DNA of 64,000 bases, taken from assembly GCF_001879715.1 (NCBI RefSeq), contig NZ_MNBW01000003.1, positions 124,001 through 188,000 on the forward strand, in the 5' to 3' direction. The position numbers were made by a program, and so were the translations under genes. The notes under the pieces are model-generated. The model did not search any database and was not told where the DNA came from. It saw only the letters and a program-made list of their open reading frames with translations. The DNA comes from Nioella nitratireducens (GTDB taxonomy: Bacteria > Pseudomonadota > Alphaproteobacteria > Rhodobacterales > Rhodobacteraceae). Shown in pieces: positions 50,822 through 59,701 of this stretch; position 1 is the stretch's first letter; each line of letters starts with the position of its first letter.

Positions 50822-51571
50822 ATGATAGACGTTTTGACATCCCTGCCTGAGGGCCTGACGGCTGTCGCCTTCGGGGGCCTGATTGCCGTCAGTTTCGTCA
50901 GTTCATTCATTACCGTGTCATTCGGAATTGGCGGTGGAACGTTGTTGATCGCCATGATGGCGACGCTTGTGCCGCCGCTCGTCTTGATCCCGGTGCACGG
51001 CGTCATTCAGCTCGGCTCCAACACCGGCAGGGCCGTTTTGTTGGCACGTCATGTTCATTGGGCTGCGTTGCCGGGTTTCGTGGTCGGCGCCGTCATCGGT
51101 AGCCTGCTTGGTGGGATGATGGCGGTGGAGATTCCGCCTCAATTCGTCCAGATCGGAATCGGCTGTTTCGTGATTTACAGCGTCCTGTCTCGTCCGCCGA
51201 AATGGCTCGCCGCGTGGCCGTGGCTTTCCGGCGGCGTGTCGAGCTTCCTGACCATGTTTTTCGGTGCGACCGGCCTCTTCGTCGCAAATTTTATCAAATC
51301 TATGGATCTGCCGCGTCATCGCCATGTGGCGACCCACGCTACGCTGATGACGGTGCAGCATGCTTTGAAGGTTATTGTCTTCGGCTTTCTGGGTTTTGCG
51401 TTCGGGGGGTGGGTGCCCTTCATCGGGGCAATGATTCTCTCCGGGCTCGTTGGCACGGTTTCAGGACGACTGCTGTTGAACCGTATGACCGACCATGGGT
51501 TCAAACGCGCCCTCAATGTCGTGCTCTTGTTGATCTCGGCGCGTCTGATTTGGGGCGGGCTCATGGGCTGA
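50822..51571 (+). CDS. TSUP family (TauE/SafE) sulfite/organosulfonate-type transporter
   Basis: 249 residues with about seven to eight helices. GIGGGTLLIAMMATLVPP and the second-half FFGATGLFVANFIKS are the TSUP repeat motifs. Members export sulfite, sulfoacetate or other anions. It sits 85 bp before modE but has its own operator-like repeats. ATG at 50822 chosen; the earlier frame (50771) overlaps the repeats. Confidence 0.88.
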   Translation: MIDVLTSLPEGLTAVAFGGLIAVSFVSSFITVSFGIGGGTLLIAMMATLVPPLVLIPVHGVIQLGSNTGRAVLLARHVHWAALPGFVVGAVIGSLLGGMMAVEIPPQFVQIGIGCFVIYSVLSRPPKWLAAWPWLSGGVSSFLTMFFGATGLFVANFIKSMDLPRHRHVATHATLMTVQHALKVIVFGFLGFAFGGWVPFIGAMILSGLVGTVSGRLLLNRMTDHGFKRALNVVLLLISARLIWGGLMG

Positions 51572-51656
51572 GCTATTGGAGCAATATAGTCTGGGAGAAA
51601 TAACCAAAGGGCTGTTCGGCCTTGCGCTGATCCGGGGTCGGGGCTTACCTTCGGGC

Positions 51657-52034
51657 ATGACCGATCCGATTGATTCCACCTTTGCCCGCCTCCGGATCCG
51701 TGTCCATTTCGGCGAAGCCTTGATGCTTGGCCCGGGCAAGGCCGACCTTCTGGAACTGATCGGCACGACCGGCTCGATCTCGGCGGCGGGGCGGGCCATG
51801 TCCATGAGCTACAAGCGCGCGTGGTCTCTGGTTGACGAGATGAATCATGCGTTTCAGACCCCGCTGGTCGAAAGTGCGCGAGGCGGCCCCAAGGGGGGCG
51901 GCGCGCATCTGACCGATACCGGGCAGGCGGTGCTGGACCATTATCGCAAGCTGGAGGACATCACGGCAGAAGCGGGCGCAGCCCGGATCGGGGCAATCCG
52001 TGACCTTCTCAAGGATGTGTCCGATGGAAAATAA
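51657..52034 (+). CDS. modE: ModE-like molybdate-responsive regulator (HTH only)
   Basis: 125 residues: a LysR-like winged HTH (LLELIGTTGSISAAGRAMSMSYKRAWSLVDEMNHAF) as in the N-terminal half of ModE, with no TOBE/MOP molybdate-binding domains. Short ModE proteins are known in alphaproteobacteria. A perfect ModE-type dyad follows at 52060-52083, so it is expected to repress modABC. How it senses molybdate without MOP domains is unclear from sequence. Confidence 0.85.
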   Translation: MTDPIDSTFARLRIRVHFGEALMLGPGKADLLELIGTTGSISAAGRAMSMSYKRAWSLVDEMNHAFQTPLVESARGGPKGGGAHLTDTGQAVLDHYRKLEDITAEAGAARIGAIRDLLKDVSDGK

Positions 52035-52059
52035 CGCTTGCGCTCCCTTGTTGGATTTG

Positions 52060-52083
52060 CGTTATGTTTGGTCAGACATAACG
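52060..52083. promoter_or_regulatory. ModE box upstream of modA
   Basis: CGTTATGT (52060-52067)-N8-ACATAACG (52076-52083), perfect 8-bp arms. It matches the established ModE box, which has CGxTAT...ATAxCG arms at this spacing. It lies 17 bp upstream of the modA start and 25 bp after modE. Confidence 0.85.
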
Positions 52084-52100
52084 TTCAAAGAGTAACCCCC

Positions 52101-52859
52101 ATGCCGTCCTGCCGAATTGTGTCATTTGTTGCGGCCCTAGTGTTCACCACGCCCGCTGTTCAGGCGGGGCAAGTGACTGTCTTTGCCGCTGCCAGCCTGA
52201 CCAATGCCATGGCCGAGGTCGAAGCCGGGTTCGAGGCCGAGACAGGCCACGACCTTTTGGTGTCCTTGGCCGGTTCTTCGGCCCTTGCCCGCCAAATTCA
52301 GCAGGGCGCCCCGGCAGATGTGTTCATTTCGGCCAACCCCGACTGGATGAATGCTCTGGATGCAGATGGGTTGATCGACTCCGCCAGCCGCACCGACTTG
52401 CTCGCAAATTCGCTTGTCCTGATCGCGCATGGTGCGGATGCGCCCGCCACCGATCCGGCGGACCTGCCCGAAATATTGAATGGTCGTCCCCTCGCCATGG
52501 CGCTGGTCCAAGCGGTGCCAGCCGGCATTTACGGTAAAGCGTCGCTTGAAAGCCTGGGCCTGTGGGACACGCTCGCGCCGCATGTGGCGCAGGTGGACAA
52601 TGTGCGGGCGGCCTTGGCCCTTGTGGCCTTGGGGGAGGCGTCGTTCGGAATCACCTACGCGACCGATGCCGTGGCGTCGGACAACGTCACCGTCGTCGCA
52701 ACCTTCCCAGAGGACAGCCATCCGCCGATCCTATACCCCGTTGCCCGGATCTCAGGCGCAGAGACGTCTGCCACAGATGCCTTTCTGTCCTTCCTGCAAG
52801 GCGACGTGGCCCGCGCCGCGTTCGAACGGCAGGGCTTCACGGTTCTGTCGGCGCGCTAA
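52101..52859 (+). CDS. modA: Molybdate ABC transporter substrate-binding protein
   Basis: 252 residues with a signal peptide (~1-22, VQAG). VTVFAAASLTNAM and LAGSSALARQIQQGAPADVFISA are ModA hallmarks that supply the Ser and amide ligands for MoO4(2-). ATG at 52101 follows the operator. The stop overlaps the modB start (TAATG). Confidence 0.95.
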   Translation: MPSCRIVSFVAALVFTTPAVQAGQVTVFAAASLTNAMAEVEAGFEAETGHDLLVSLAGSSALARQIQQGAPADVFISANPDWMNALDADGLIDSASRTDLLANSLVLIAHGADAPATDPADLPEILNGRPLAMALVQAVPAGIYGKASLESLGLWDTLAPHVAQVDNVRAALALVALGEASFGITYATDAVASDNVTVVATFPEDSHPPILYPVARISGAETSATDAFLSFLQGDVARAAFERQGFTVLSAR

Positions 52860-53551
52860 TGGGCTGGCTTGGACCCGAGGAATGGCAGGCGGTTGCGCTC
52901 TCGCTGCGGGTGGCCCTGTGGGCAACGGCTTGCAGCCTGCCGCCCGGCATCTTCGTGGCCTATGCCCTTGCGCGTTGGCGGTTTCCAGGGCGAGAGGTGG
53001 TCAACGGGCTGGTGCATCTGCCCCTGATCCTGCCGCCCGTGGTCACCGGCTACCTGCTGCTGCTGACCTTCGGCACCCGCGCGCCCGTCGGGGCGTTCTT
53101 GCAGGATATCGGCATCACCTTTGCCTTCCGCTGGACCGGCGCAGCGCTCGCCGCCGGGATCATGGCCTTTCCGCTGATGGTCCGGGCCATTCGCCTGTCG
53201 ATTGAAGCAGTGGACCCCAAGCTGGAACAGGCCGCCGCGACCATGGGGGCCTCGGCCCCGTGGGTGTTTCTGACCGTCACCTTGCCGATGATCCTGCCCG
53301 GTGTGCTTGCCGGGGCGATCCTTGCCTTCGCCAAGGCCATGGGAGAGTTCGGTGCAACGATCACCTTCGTGTCGAACATTCCCGGCCAAACCCGCACGGT
53401 GCCCTCGGCGATCTATGCGTTCTTGCAGGTTCCGGGCGGAGAGGGCGCGGCGCTGCGGCTGGTCGTGGTGTCCGTGGCGGTCGCCATGGCGGCGATTCTT
53501 ATGTCAGAAGTCATGGCTCGACGTCTGGCCAAACGGGTGGGCGGGGCATGA
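52859..53551 (+). CDS. modB: Molybdate ABC transporter permease
   Basis: 230 residues, six helices. The ABC EAA loop is EQAAATMGASAPWVFLTVTLPMILPGVLAGAILAFAKAMGEFGA, typical of ModB. ATG at 52859 overlaps the modA TAA. It overlaps modC by 4 bp. Confidence 0.95.
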   Translation: MGWLGPEEWQAVALSLRVALWATACSLPPGIFVAYALARWRFPGREVVNGLVHLPLILPPVVTGYLLLLTFGTRAPVGAFLQDIGITFAFRWTGAALAAGIMAFPLMVRAIRLSIEAVDPKLEQAAATMGASAPWVFLTVTLPMILPGVLAGAILAFAKAMGEFGATITFVSNIPGQTRTVPSAIYAFLQVPGGEGAALRLVVVSVAVAMAAILMSEVMARRLAKRVGGA

Positions 53552-54633
53552 CGCTTTCGGTCACGCTTCACCATCCCTTCGCCGGGTTCACCCTCGACGT
53601 CAGCTTTACCGCGCCGTCCGGTGTGACGGTGCTGTTCGGGCGATCCGGCTCTGGCAAGACCACCATCGCCAATGCCGTGGCCGGGTTGTTGCGCCCCCAA
53701 AAGGGCCGGGTCGCGGTGGACGATCGCGTGTTGGTGGACAGCGAGCGGGGCCTGTGGCTGCCGCCGCATCGACGCCGCTTGGGCTATGTCTTTCAGGAAG
53801 GCCGCCTGTTTCCGCATCTCACAGTGCGCCAGAACCTCGCCTACGGCCGCTGGTTCGCCCCCAACGGCGCGCGCAAGGAGCGCCCGGATCATGTGATCGA
53901 GATGCTCGGGATCGGCCATTTGCTGGACCGCCGTCCCGGCGCGTTGTCTGGCGGCGAAAAGCAGCGGGTCGCGATTGGGCGGGCGTTGTTGTCTGCGCCG
54001 CGCCTGATCATCGCCGACGAACCGCTGGCCGCGCTGGACGAGGCCCGCAAGGCCGAGATCCTGCCGTATTTCGAGAGGTTGAGGGACGATGTCGAGACGC
54101 CGATCCTCTATGTCAGCCATTCCGCCGCCGAGGTGGCGCGGTTGGCGACCACGGTCATCGCGTTGGAAAATGGTCGTGTTGTGGGGCAGGGCCCGGCCGA
54201 GCAGGTCTTGGGCGATCCCACGATCACCCCGCTTGGCGCGCGTTCTGCCGGGGCGTTGTTGACCGCAATTGTCGCCGCCCACCACGATGACGGACTGACC
54301 GAGCTCGATGCCCATGGCTGCCCCCTGTTCCTGCCGAAAATCGACAAGGCCCCCGGCAGCCAGACCCGTATCCGCATTGCGGCCCATGACGTGATCTTGT
54401 CCCGTACCCGGCCCGAGGGACTGTCCGCCCTGAACATCCTGCCCGGCACGGTGCGAGAGGTCCGCGCCGGCGATGGCCCCGGTGCTATCCTGTCGATCGA
54501 CACGCCGGCAGGCCCGATCCTCGCCCGCGTCACCCGCCGATCGGTCACGGCGCTCGGTCTTTTGCCGGGCAGCCCTTGTCATGCGGTAATCAAGACCGTG
54601 GCCATCGCGCCCGAGGATGTGGGCGGGGCCTGA
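53548..54633 (+). CDS. modC: Molybdate ABC transporter ATP-binding protein
   Basis: 361 residues. Walker A GRSGSGKT is near residue 31, signature LSGGEKQR, Walker B IIADEPLAALDE. A C-terminal TOBE domain (about 290-355, SALNILPGTVREV...) is the molybdate-binding regulatory part of ModC. It powers import by ModAB. Last gene of the operon. Confidence 0.95.
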   Translation: MTLSVTLHHPFAGFTLDVSFTAPSGVTVLFGRSGSGKTTIANAVAGLLRPQKGRVAVDDRVLVDSERGLWLPPHRRRLGYVFQEGRLFPHLTVRQNLAYGRWFAPNGARKERPDHVIEMLGIGHLLDRRPGALSGGEKQRVAIGRALLSAPRLIIADEPLAALDEARKAEILPYFERLRDDVETPILYVSHSAAEVARLATTVIALENGRVVGQGPAEQVLGDPTITPLGARSAGALLTAIVAAHHDDGLTELDAHGCPLFLPKIDKAPGSQTRIRIAAHDVILSRTRPEGLSALNILPGTVREVRAGDGPGAILSIDTPAGPILARVTRRSVTALGLLPGSPCHAVIKTVAIAPEDVGGA

Positions 54634-54669
54634 CACCTCTGCTATCCTGTGGGCAAGGAAGGAACGCGC

Positions 54670-55557
54670 GTGGACAAGCTGTCGGTCATGAACGCCTATT
54701 GCCGCATCGTGGAACGCGGCAGCTTTGCCCGCGCGGCAGAGGATCTGGGCGTGTCACCTGCGCTGTTGAGCCGCGAGGTGAAACTGTTGGAAGAAAGCCT
54801 CGGCTGCACCCTTTTGACCCGCACCACGCGGTCGATGTCACTGACCGATGCCGGGCGGCTCTATTACGAGGAGTCGCGGGGCATTCTCGACGCCGTGGGG
54901 CAGGTAGAGGACCGTATCCGCGATCGTGCCGGTTCGGTGCGCGGGCATCTTAGGGTCAATGCCTCGTCCTCTTTCGGGCAGATGGTGATTGCACCGTTCC
55001 TGCCCGCCTTCCTTGATGCGCATCCCGATCTGCGGGTCACGCTGTCACTCGATGACCGGGTGGTGGACATGGTGGAAGGCGGGTTCGACCTGTCGATCCG
55101 CATTCGGTCGGGAATGCCGGATTCCGCCCTGATCGCGCGACGGATCGGGGCGATGCGGCAGCGGATATTTGCCTCGCCTGACTACCTTGGGCGCGCAGGC
55201 ACGCCGACCCGGCCAGAGCAGATCGCCGGTCATCAGATTGTCAGCTTTCTCTTGGGCGATCACGCGACCGAGTGGCAGGTCAACGGGCCAGAGGGTGCAC
55301 AGACCATCGCCGTTGACCCGCGCGTGGCGGTTGGCAACAGCCTGGTCCTGCGCGACCTGCTGATCGCGGGCTATGGCATTGGCACGCTGCCCGATTTCAT
55401 TTCGAACGCCGCCGAGGCGCGGGGGGAACTTGTCCGGGTTCTGCCGCACCATGAATTGCCCGCCCGTGACATCTACGCGGTCACGGCGTCGCGATTCGGA
55501 ATGGATACCCGCGTAGCCGCTTTCCTTGATCACCTTCGCGCGGCGCTTGCCGGCTGA
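54670..55557 (+). CDS. LysR family regulator upstream of wrbA
   Basis: 295 residues with N-terminal HTH (residues ~4-60, MNAYCRIVERGSFARAAEDLGVSPALLSREVKLLEESLG), similar to the LysR regulators that carry an AaeR/DmlR-like effector domain. GTG at 54670 is chosen because AAGGAA lies 7 bp upstream and it begins the HTH. A T-N11-A dyad immediately follows the gene, before wrbA. Confidence 0.9.
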   Translation: MDKLSVMNAYCRIVERGSFARAAEDLGVSPALLSREVKLLEESLGCTLLTRTTRSMSLTDAGRLYYEESRGILDAVGQVEDRIRDRAGSVRGHLRVNASSSFGQMVIAPFLPAFLDAHPDLRVTLSLDDRVVDMVEGGFDLSIRIRSGMPDSALIARRIGAMRQRIFASPDYLGRAGTPTRPEQIAGHQIVSFLLGDHATEWQVNGPEGAQTIAVDPRVAVGNSLVLRDLLIAGYGIGTLPDFISNAAEARGELVRVLPHHELPARDIYAVTASRFGMDTRVAAFLDHLRAALAG

Positions 55558-55582
55558 CATTCTTCAACACCGGTAAAGAATG
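55558..55582. promoter_or_regulatory. T-N11-A LysR box before wrbA
   Basis: CATTCTT (55558-55564)-N11-AAGAATG (55576-55582). The arms are perfect, and the T-N11-A spacing is the classical LysR site. It starts directly after the stop of the LysR gene, 81-105 bp before the wrbA ATG. It could also work as a terminator stem, but no T run follows. Confidence 0.6.
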
Positions 55583-55662
55583 ACTTTCCCTTGGGCCGCT
55601 TATTCCGGCGCGAGTCGGGGGCCATCCTCTCGCAGGTCAACACAAGCGAAAGGACACCTCCC

Positions 55663-56286
55663 ATGACTCGTATTCTCGTTCTCTACTATTCCGCCTATGG
55701 CCATATCCGCGAGATGGCCCAGGCCGAAGCCGACGGTGCCCAGTCTGTCCCCGGCAACCATGTCGATATCCGCCGCATGCCCGAAACCGTGCCCGAGGCG
55801 ATCCGCCAAAGCGCGGGCTTTTTCACCGACGACACGCCCGTGGCGGCCCCCGCCGACATGGCCGACTATGACGCCATCATCCTTGGCACGCCGACCCAGT
55901 TCGGGATGATGGCCGGGCAGGTGAAAAGCTTTCTCGATCAGGCGGGCGGTCTTTGGGCGCGCAATGCCTTGGTCGGCAAGGTCGGCGCGGTCTTCACTTC
56001 GACCGGCTCGCAGCACGGTGGGCATGAGGCGACGCTGCTGTCGGCGCAAATCCCTTTGCAGCATTTCGGCATGGTCATCGTCGGAATGCCATACAGCTTT
56101 GCGGGCCAGACCGCGAAAGAGGGTGTGATCGGGGGCGCCCCCTACGGCGCGGGCACCATCGCCGGGGCAGACGGATCGCTGCGTCCGACCGAGACCGATC
56201 TGGCCGGCGCGCGCTTTCAGGGCGCGCATGTCGCCCGCATCGCCGCGCGTTTGGCTGGCGCCTTCGTCACCGAGGAGGCCGCGTGA
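55663..56286 (+). CDS. wrbA: NAD(P)H:quinone oxidoreductase WrbA
   Basis: 207 residues of the flavodoxin family. FMN loops [21 protein letters not shown] and [16 protein letters not shown] match WrbA. It reduces quinones by two electrons, protecting against redox cycling. Probably activated by the preceding LysR protein. Its TGA overlaps the start of the DsbA-like gene (TGATG). Confidence 0.95.
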   Translation: MTRILVLYYSAYGHIREMAQAEADGAQSVPGNHVDIRRMPETVPEAIRQSAGFFTDDTPVAAPADMADYDAIILGTPTQFGMMAGQVKSFLDQAGGLWARNALVGKVGAVFTSTGSQHGGHEATLLSAQIPLQHFGMVIVGMPYSFAGQTAKEGVIGGAPYGAGTIAGADGSLRPTETDLAGARFQGAHVARIAARLAGAFVTEEAA

Positions 56287-56918
56287 TGCTGACAATCGAC
56301 TTCTTCCACGACACCGTCTGTTGCTGGTGCTACAACGTCTCGGCGCGGATGCGGGGGCTGGCGACCGAGTTCGATCTCGACATCCGCCACCGCACCTTCG
56401 TGCTGCAAGCCAGCAAGCAGGAGATGGCCGAGCGATGGGGCCACCCCGGACAGGCCAAGGCAACGATCCTTGGCCATTGGAAAACCTGCCGCCGTGCCAG
56501 TGACCGCCCCGACATGGTGAATATCGACGCAATGGCTCGCGCCCCCTTTGATTATCCCCACGGGATGGAGGCTGCGTTGGCCTGCAAGGCAGCGCAGGAA
56601 GTGGCCGGTCAAGCGGGCCACTGGGACATGTTCGACCGCATTCAGCGGGCGCATCTGTCAGAGGCGCAGAACATCGCCGATCCGGCTGTTCTGGCGCGGC
56701 TGGCGGGCGAGGCGGGGTTCGACCCGATCCGGATTGCCCGGCTGATGCGTGACCCGGCCATCGCCATCGCGGTCCAGGCAGACCGTCAGCGCGCCCGCCG
56801 GATGCAGGTGCATGCAATCCCCGCCCTGATCGTGCGGGAAACCGGCACCCGTCTGATCAATGGCCCCCTTGGCGATCTGCGCGCGCAACTTCGCGCTGCG
56901 CAGCGCCTGGCCGCATAG
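56286..56918 (+). CDS. DsbA-family (FrnE-like) thioredoxin-fold protein
   Basis: 210 residues. A C-x-x-C motif is at C12-C13-W14-C15 near the N-terminus, followed by a helical insertion and a C-terminal cis-Pro segment (VHAIPALIV), as in FrnE/2-hydroxychromene isomerase-like DsbA proteins. No signal peptide, so it is cytoplasmic. It probably acts in thiol-disulfide exchange with WrbA during oxidative stress. ATG at 56286 overlaps the wrbA stop; a GTG at 56283 is an alternative. Confidence 0.85.
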   Translation: MLTIDFFHDTVCCWCYNVSARMRGLATEFDLDIRHRTFVLQASKQEMAERWGHPGQAKATILGHWKTCRRASDRPDMVNIDAMARAPFDYPHGMEAALACKAAQEVAGQAGHWDMFDRIQRAHLSEAQNIADPAVLARLAGEAGFDPIRIARLMRDPAIAIAVQADRQRARRMQVHAIPALIVRETGTRLINGPLGDLRAQLRAAQRLAA

Positions 56919-56934
56919 AAGACGGAGGCCCACG

Positions 56935-57810
56935 ATGTCTCGACAGATCGACATATGTCTCACGGCGCTTGCCCCCGCGATTTGGGGCAGCACCTATATT
57001 GTCGCCTCCGAAATGCTGCCTGAGGGCTATCCGATCACGCTGGCGGTGCTGCGCGCGCTGCCGGCTGGTCTTCTACTCCTTCTCGTCACCCGCTGCCTTC
57101 CGCCCAAGGCGTGGCTGGGCCGCATTGCCCTGCTTGGCGCGTTCAATTTCGCGGTGTTCTGGGCGCTGCTGTTCGTGGCGGCCTACCGCTTGCCCGGAGG
57201 CGTGGCCGCGACGCTTGGCACCATGCAGGCGCTGATGGTGATTGGCCTTGCGCGTGGCTTTCTCGGCACGCAGGTGCGGCCCATGGCCGTGATCGCGGCG
57301 TTGATGGGCAGTTTTGGCGTGGCCTTTTTGTTGCTTGGGCCTGAAGCGGCGCTCGACCCGATCGGGGTGGCCGCAGGGGTGGGCGGCGCCGCGTCCATGG
57401 CCTTCGGAACGGTGCTGAGCCGCAAGTGGCAACCCCCGGTCCCGCCCCTGGCCTTCGCCGCGTGGCAACTGACGGCTGGCGGGCTGTTGCTGGTGCCGGT
57501 GGCCCTGCTGGTCGAGCCGCCGCTGCCCGCCCTGACCGGACCCAATATCGTGGGGCTTCTCTGGCTTGGCCTGATCGGTGCGGCGGCCACCTATTGGCTC
57601 TGGTTTCGCGGGCTGGCCCGGTTGGAACCGGGAACGGTCTCGATGCTGGGCCTGATGAGTCCGGTGACCGCCGTGGTCCTTGGCTGGGGCATTTTGGGGC
57701 AGGGGATGACCCCGCTTCAGGGAATTGGCGCGGTGATCGTGCTCTGGTCAATCTGGGCGGGGCAGGCGGCGAACCGGGGCCGTCCGACCCCGGAATTGGC
57801 GCGCGCCTGA
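56935..57810 (+). CDS. DMT family (EamA) transporter
   Basis: 291 residues with ten hydrophobic segments in two EamA repeats. APAIWGSTYIVASEMLP opens the first repeat and GTVSMLGLMSPVTAVVLGW is in the second. Likely exporter of a metabolite or drug. ATG at 56935 follows ACGGAGG. It probably belongs to the wrbA operon. Confidence 0.88.
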   Translation: MSRQIDICLTALAPAIWGSTYIVASEMLPEGYPITLAVLRALPAGLLLLLVTRCLPPKAWLGRIALLGAFNFAVFWALLFVAAYRLPGGVAATLGTMQALMVIGLARGFLGTQVRPMAVIAALMGSFGVAFLLLGPEAALDPIGVAAGVGGAASMAFGTVLSRKWQPPVPPLAFAAWQLTAGGLLLVPVALLVEPPLPALTGPNIVGLLWLGLIGAAATYWLWFRGLARLEPGTVSMLGLMSPVTAVVLGWGILGQGMTPLQGIGAVIVLWSIWAGQAANRGRPTPELARA

Positions 57811-57892
57811 CCTTTGGGGCGGGTCTTCCCGCCCCATCGACATTCCCTCGGGCCTGCGGCCATTATACCTGTGCCAGCAGAACGGGGACACC

Positions 57893-58732
57893 ATGGACAC
57901 CAAGGATTACGCCGAGTGGATCGGGCGCAGTAGCACGCAGAGCGATACCATCACGCCGCAAAAGCTGGCCCAGTTGCGGGTGACACTTGGCCCCGCTTGC
58001 GGGCCTGCCGAGGTGCCGGGCGGGATGCAATGGTGCATCGCCCCCGATCTGGCCCCAGCAGATCATCTTGGCCGCGACGGGCATCCGCGCCCCGGCCTTG
58101 TCCTGCCCGCACTGCCCTTGCCGCGCCGCATGTGGGCCGGTGGGGCGCTGACGGTTCACAAGGAATTTTCCAAAGGCGATGTCGTCACGCGCAAGACCAC
58201 GATCCGCGATGTGGCGTTCAAGCAAGGCCGCAGCGGGCCGCTCGGCTTCGTGACGGTCGAGCATTTCTATGCTGTGGACGATGACCCGCGCCTGAGCGAG
58301 CGGCAGGATATCGTCTACCGCCAAGACCCGGTGGCGGGGCAAGAGCGCCTGCCAGAGCCGGGAGAGGTTTGGCATCCGCTGGTAAAATGGCACATCGCTC
58401 CAGACGCCACGTTGCTTTTCCGTTTCTCGGCGCTGACCTTTAACGGCCACAGGATTCATTATGACCACCCCTATGCGACCGGGGTGGAGGGCTACGCCGG
58501 GTTGGTCGTGCACGGACCGCTACAAGCCACGTGGATGCAGAACCTTGCCGCCGAGGTGTTCGGCCACGCACCGACGCGCTTTTCCTATCGCGGTTTGACG
58601 CCCCTGATCGTGGGCGACCCCGTGTCGGTCGAGGCGCGCAAGACAGACAGTGGGCTGGCGTTGCGCGTTCGGCGTGCGCGAGATGGGGTGGTGACGATGC
58701 AGGCCGATGCCGAGGTGGCAGATCATTCCTGA
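57893..58732 (+). CDS. FAS1-like dehydratase / mesaconyl-C4-CoA hydratase family protein
   Basis: 279 residues with a double hot-dog layout as in HTD2-type hydratases. The N-terminal half lacks catalytic residues. The second half has FRFSALTFNGHRIHYDHPYA with the catalytic His and Tyr/Asn surroundings, then GLVVHGP. Family members hydrate mesaconyl-C4-CoA or 3-methylfumaryl-CoA, or act in fatty-acid metabolism. The substrate is unknown here. Stands alone, convergent with a hydrolase gene. Confidence 0.85.
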   Translation: MDTKDYAEWIGRSSTQSDTITPQKLAQLRVTLGPACGPAEVPGGMQWCIAPDLAPADHLGRDGHPRPGLVLPALPLPRRMWAGGALTVHKEFSKGDVVTRKTTIRDVAFKQGRSGPLGFVTVEHFYAVDDDPRLSERQDIVYRQDPVAGQERLPEPGEVWHPLVKWHIAPDATLLFRFSALTFNGHRIHYDHPYATGVEGYAGLVVHGPLQATWMQNLAAEVFGHAPTRFSYRGLTPLIVGDPVSVEARKTDSGLALRVRRARDGVVTMQADAEVADHS

Positions 58733-58754
58733 ACGATCCGCGCCACCCCGAGTC

Positions 58755-58768
58755 ATCTTGTACAAGAT
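58755..58768. promoter_or_regulatory. 14-bp perfect palindrome between convergent genes
   Basis: ATCTTGTACAAGAT, perfectly symmetric without a spacer, in the 58-bp gap between two convergent genes. A spacer-less palindrome makes a poor terminator. It resembles GntR/VanR-type sites (TTGTACAA core), but no promoter is expected here. Confidence 0.45.
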
Positions 58769-58790
58769 TATTGAGGCGACTGCGGCAAGC

Positions 58791-59618
58791 CTAGCTCAGC
58801 AGCGCCCGTGTCAACGGGTGGTCAGGGTCTTTTAGCCCATCCACCACATCGAAATGGTGACGACCAGGGTCGAAGACCGCCGGGTGCACGGCCTCTGACC
58901 CGGCCCAAGCCTCGGACAGGATTTGCGCCTGCCGCAGAAACTCGGGCCGCTCCAGCGCGCCGGTCCAGCAGGCAAACGGAATACCGGGCAGGACATCCTT
59001 CAGGACCGGGCTTTCCGCCACGGCCTCGGCTTGATCCAGCCCGAGCGTGGCGTTCATCGAGTGCCGCCGCAAGGGGCGCAGGTCATGCACGCCGCTTAGC
59101 GAAATCACCTTTGTCAGCCGCGCCACGATGGGTTTTGGCAGGGGCGTGTCGGCGCAGGCCATGCGGCTGACAAGATGCCCGCCCGCCGAATGACCGGTCA
59201 AGCGGATCGGTCCGGCGACAAGCTGTGCCGCCTTGCAGATGGCCGCGCCGATTTGCGTCGTGATGGTTGAAATCCGGGCCTCCGGGGCAAGTGTGTAGCT
59301 GGGCATGGCAACAGCCCATCCATGGGCCAGCGGCCCCTCGGCCAGATCGGACCAAAGTGCGCGGTCCATTTTCATCCAGTAGCCGCCATGCACGAACACG
59401 ACCAACCCTTTCGTCGCGCCCTTGGGGCGGAACAGGTCAAGCTTTTCCCGCCGCGCGTCACCATAGGCGACCCCGAGGTCCGACCCAGTCCAGCCATCGC
59501 GAAAGGCATGGGCGCGCTGTTCCCAGATCGCAGGGAAGCCATCGCCGCCGGGGATGTGATCCCCGTTGTTGAAGGCGTCTTCCCAGTCGATGCCGGTCTC
59601 TGCTTCGGTGGTGCTCAT
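58791..59618 (-). CDS. Alpha/beta hydrolase (kynurenine formamidase/esterase-like)
   Basis: 275 residues. HGGYW is the oxyanion motif, nucleophile elbow GHSAGGH, and the catalytic His is in DPGRHHFDVVD. HGGYW and GHSAGGH are shared with arylformamidases and HSL-type esterases. It lies 83 bp after an iron alcohol dehydrogenase gene on the same strand. It could hydrolyse a formamide or ester in the same pathway. Confidence 0.85.
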   Translation of the reverse strand: MSTTEAETGIDWEDAFNNGDHIPGGDGFPAIWEQRAHAFRDGWTGSDLGVAYGDARREKLDLFRPKGATKGLVVFVHGGYWMKMDRALWSDLAEGPLAHGWAVAMPSYTLAPEARISTITTQIGAAICKAAQLVAGPIRLTGHSAGGHLVSRMACADTPLPKPIVARLTKVISLSGVHDLRPLRRHSMNATLGLDQAEAVAESPVLKDVLPGIPFACWTGALERPEFLRQAQILSEAWAGSEAVHPAVFDPGRHHFDVVDGLKDPDHPLTRALLS

Positions 59619-59701
59619 CTGGTCGGTCCTTTCGGCGCGGTTTTTCCCCGGCCCGAGACTAGCCGTGCCGGGGGGCAGTGTTCAAACAGGAAGCGGCTGG
59701 C

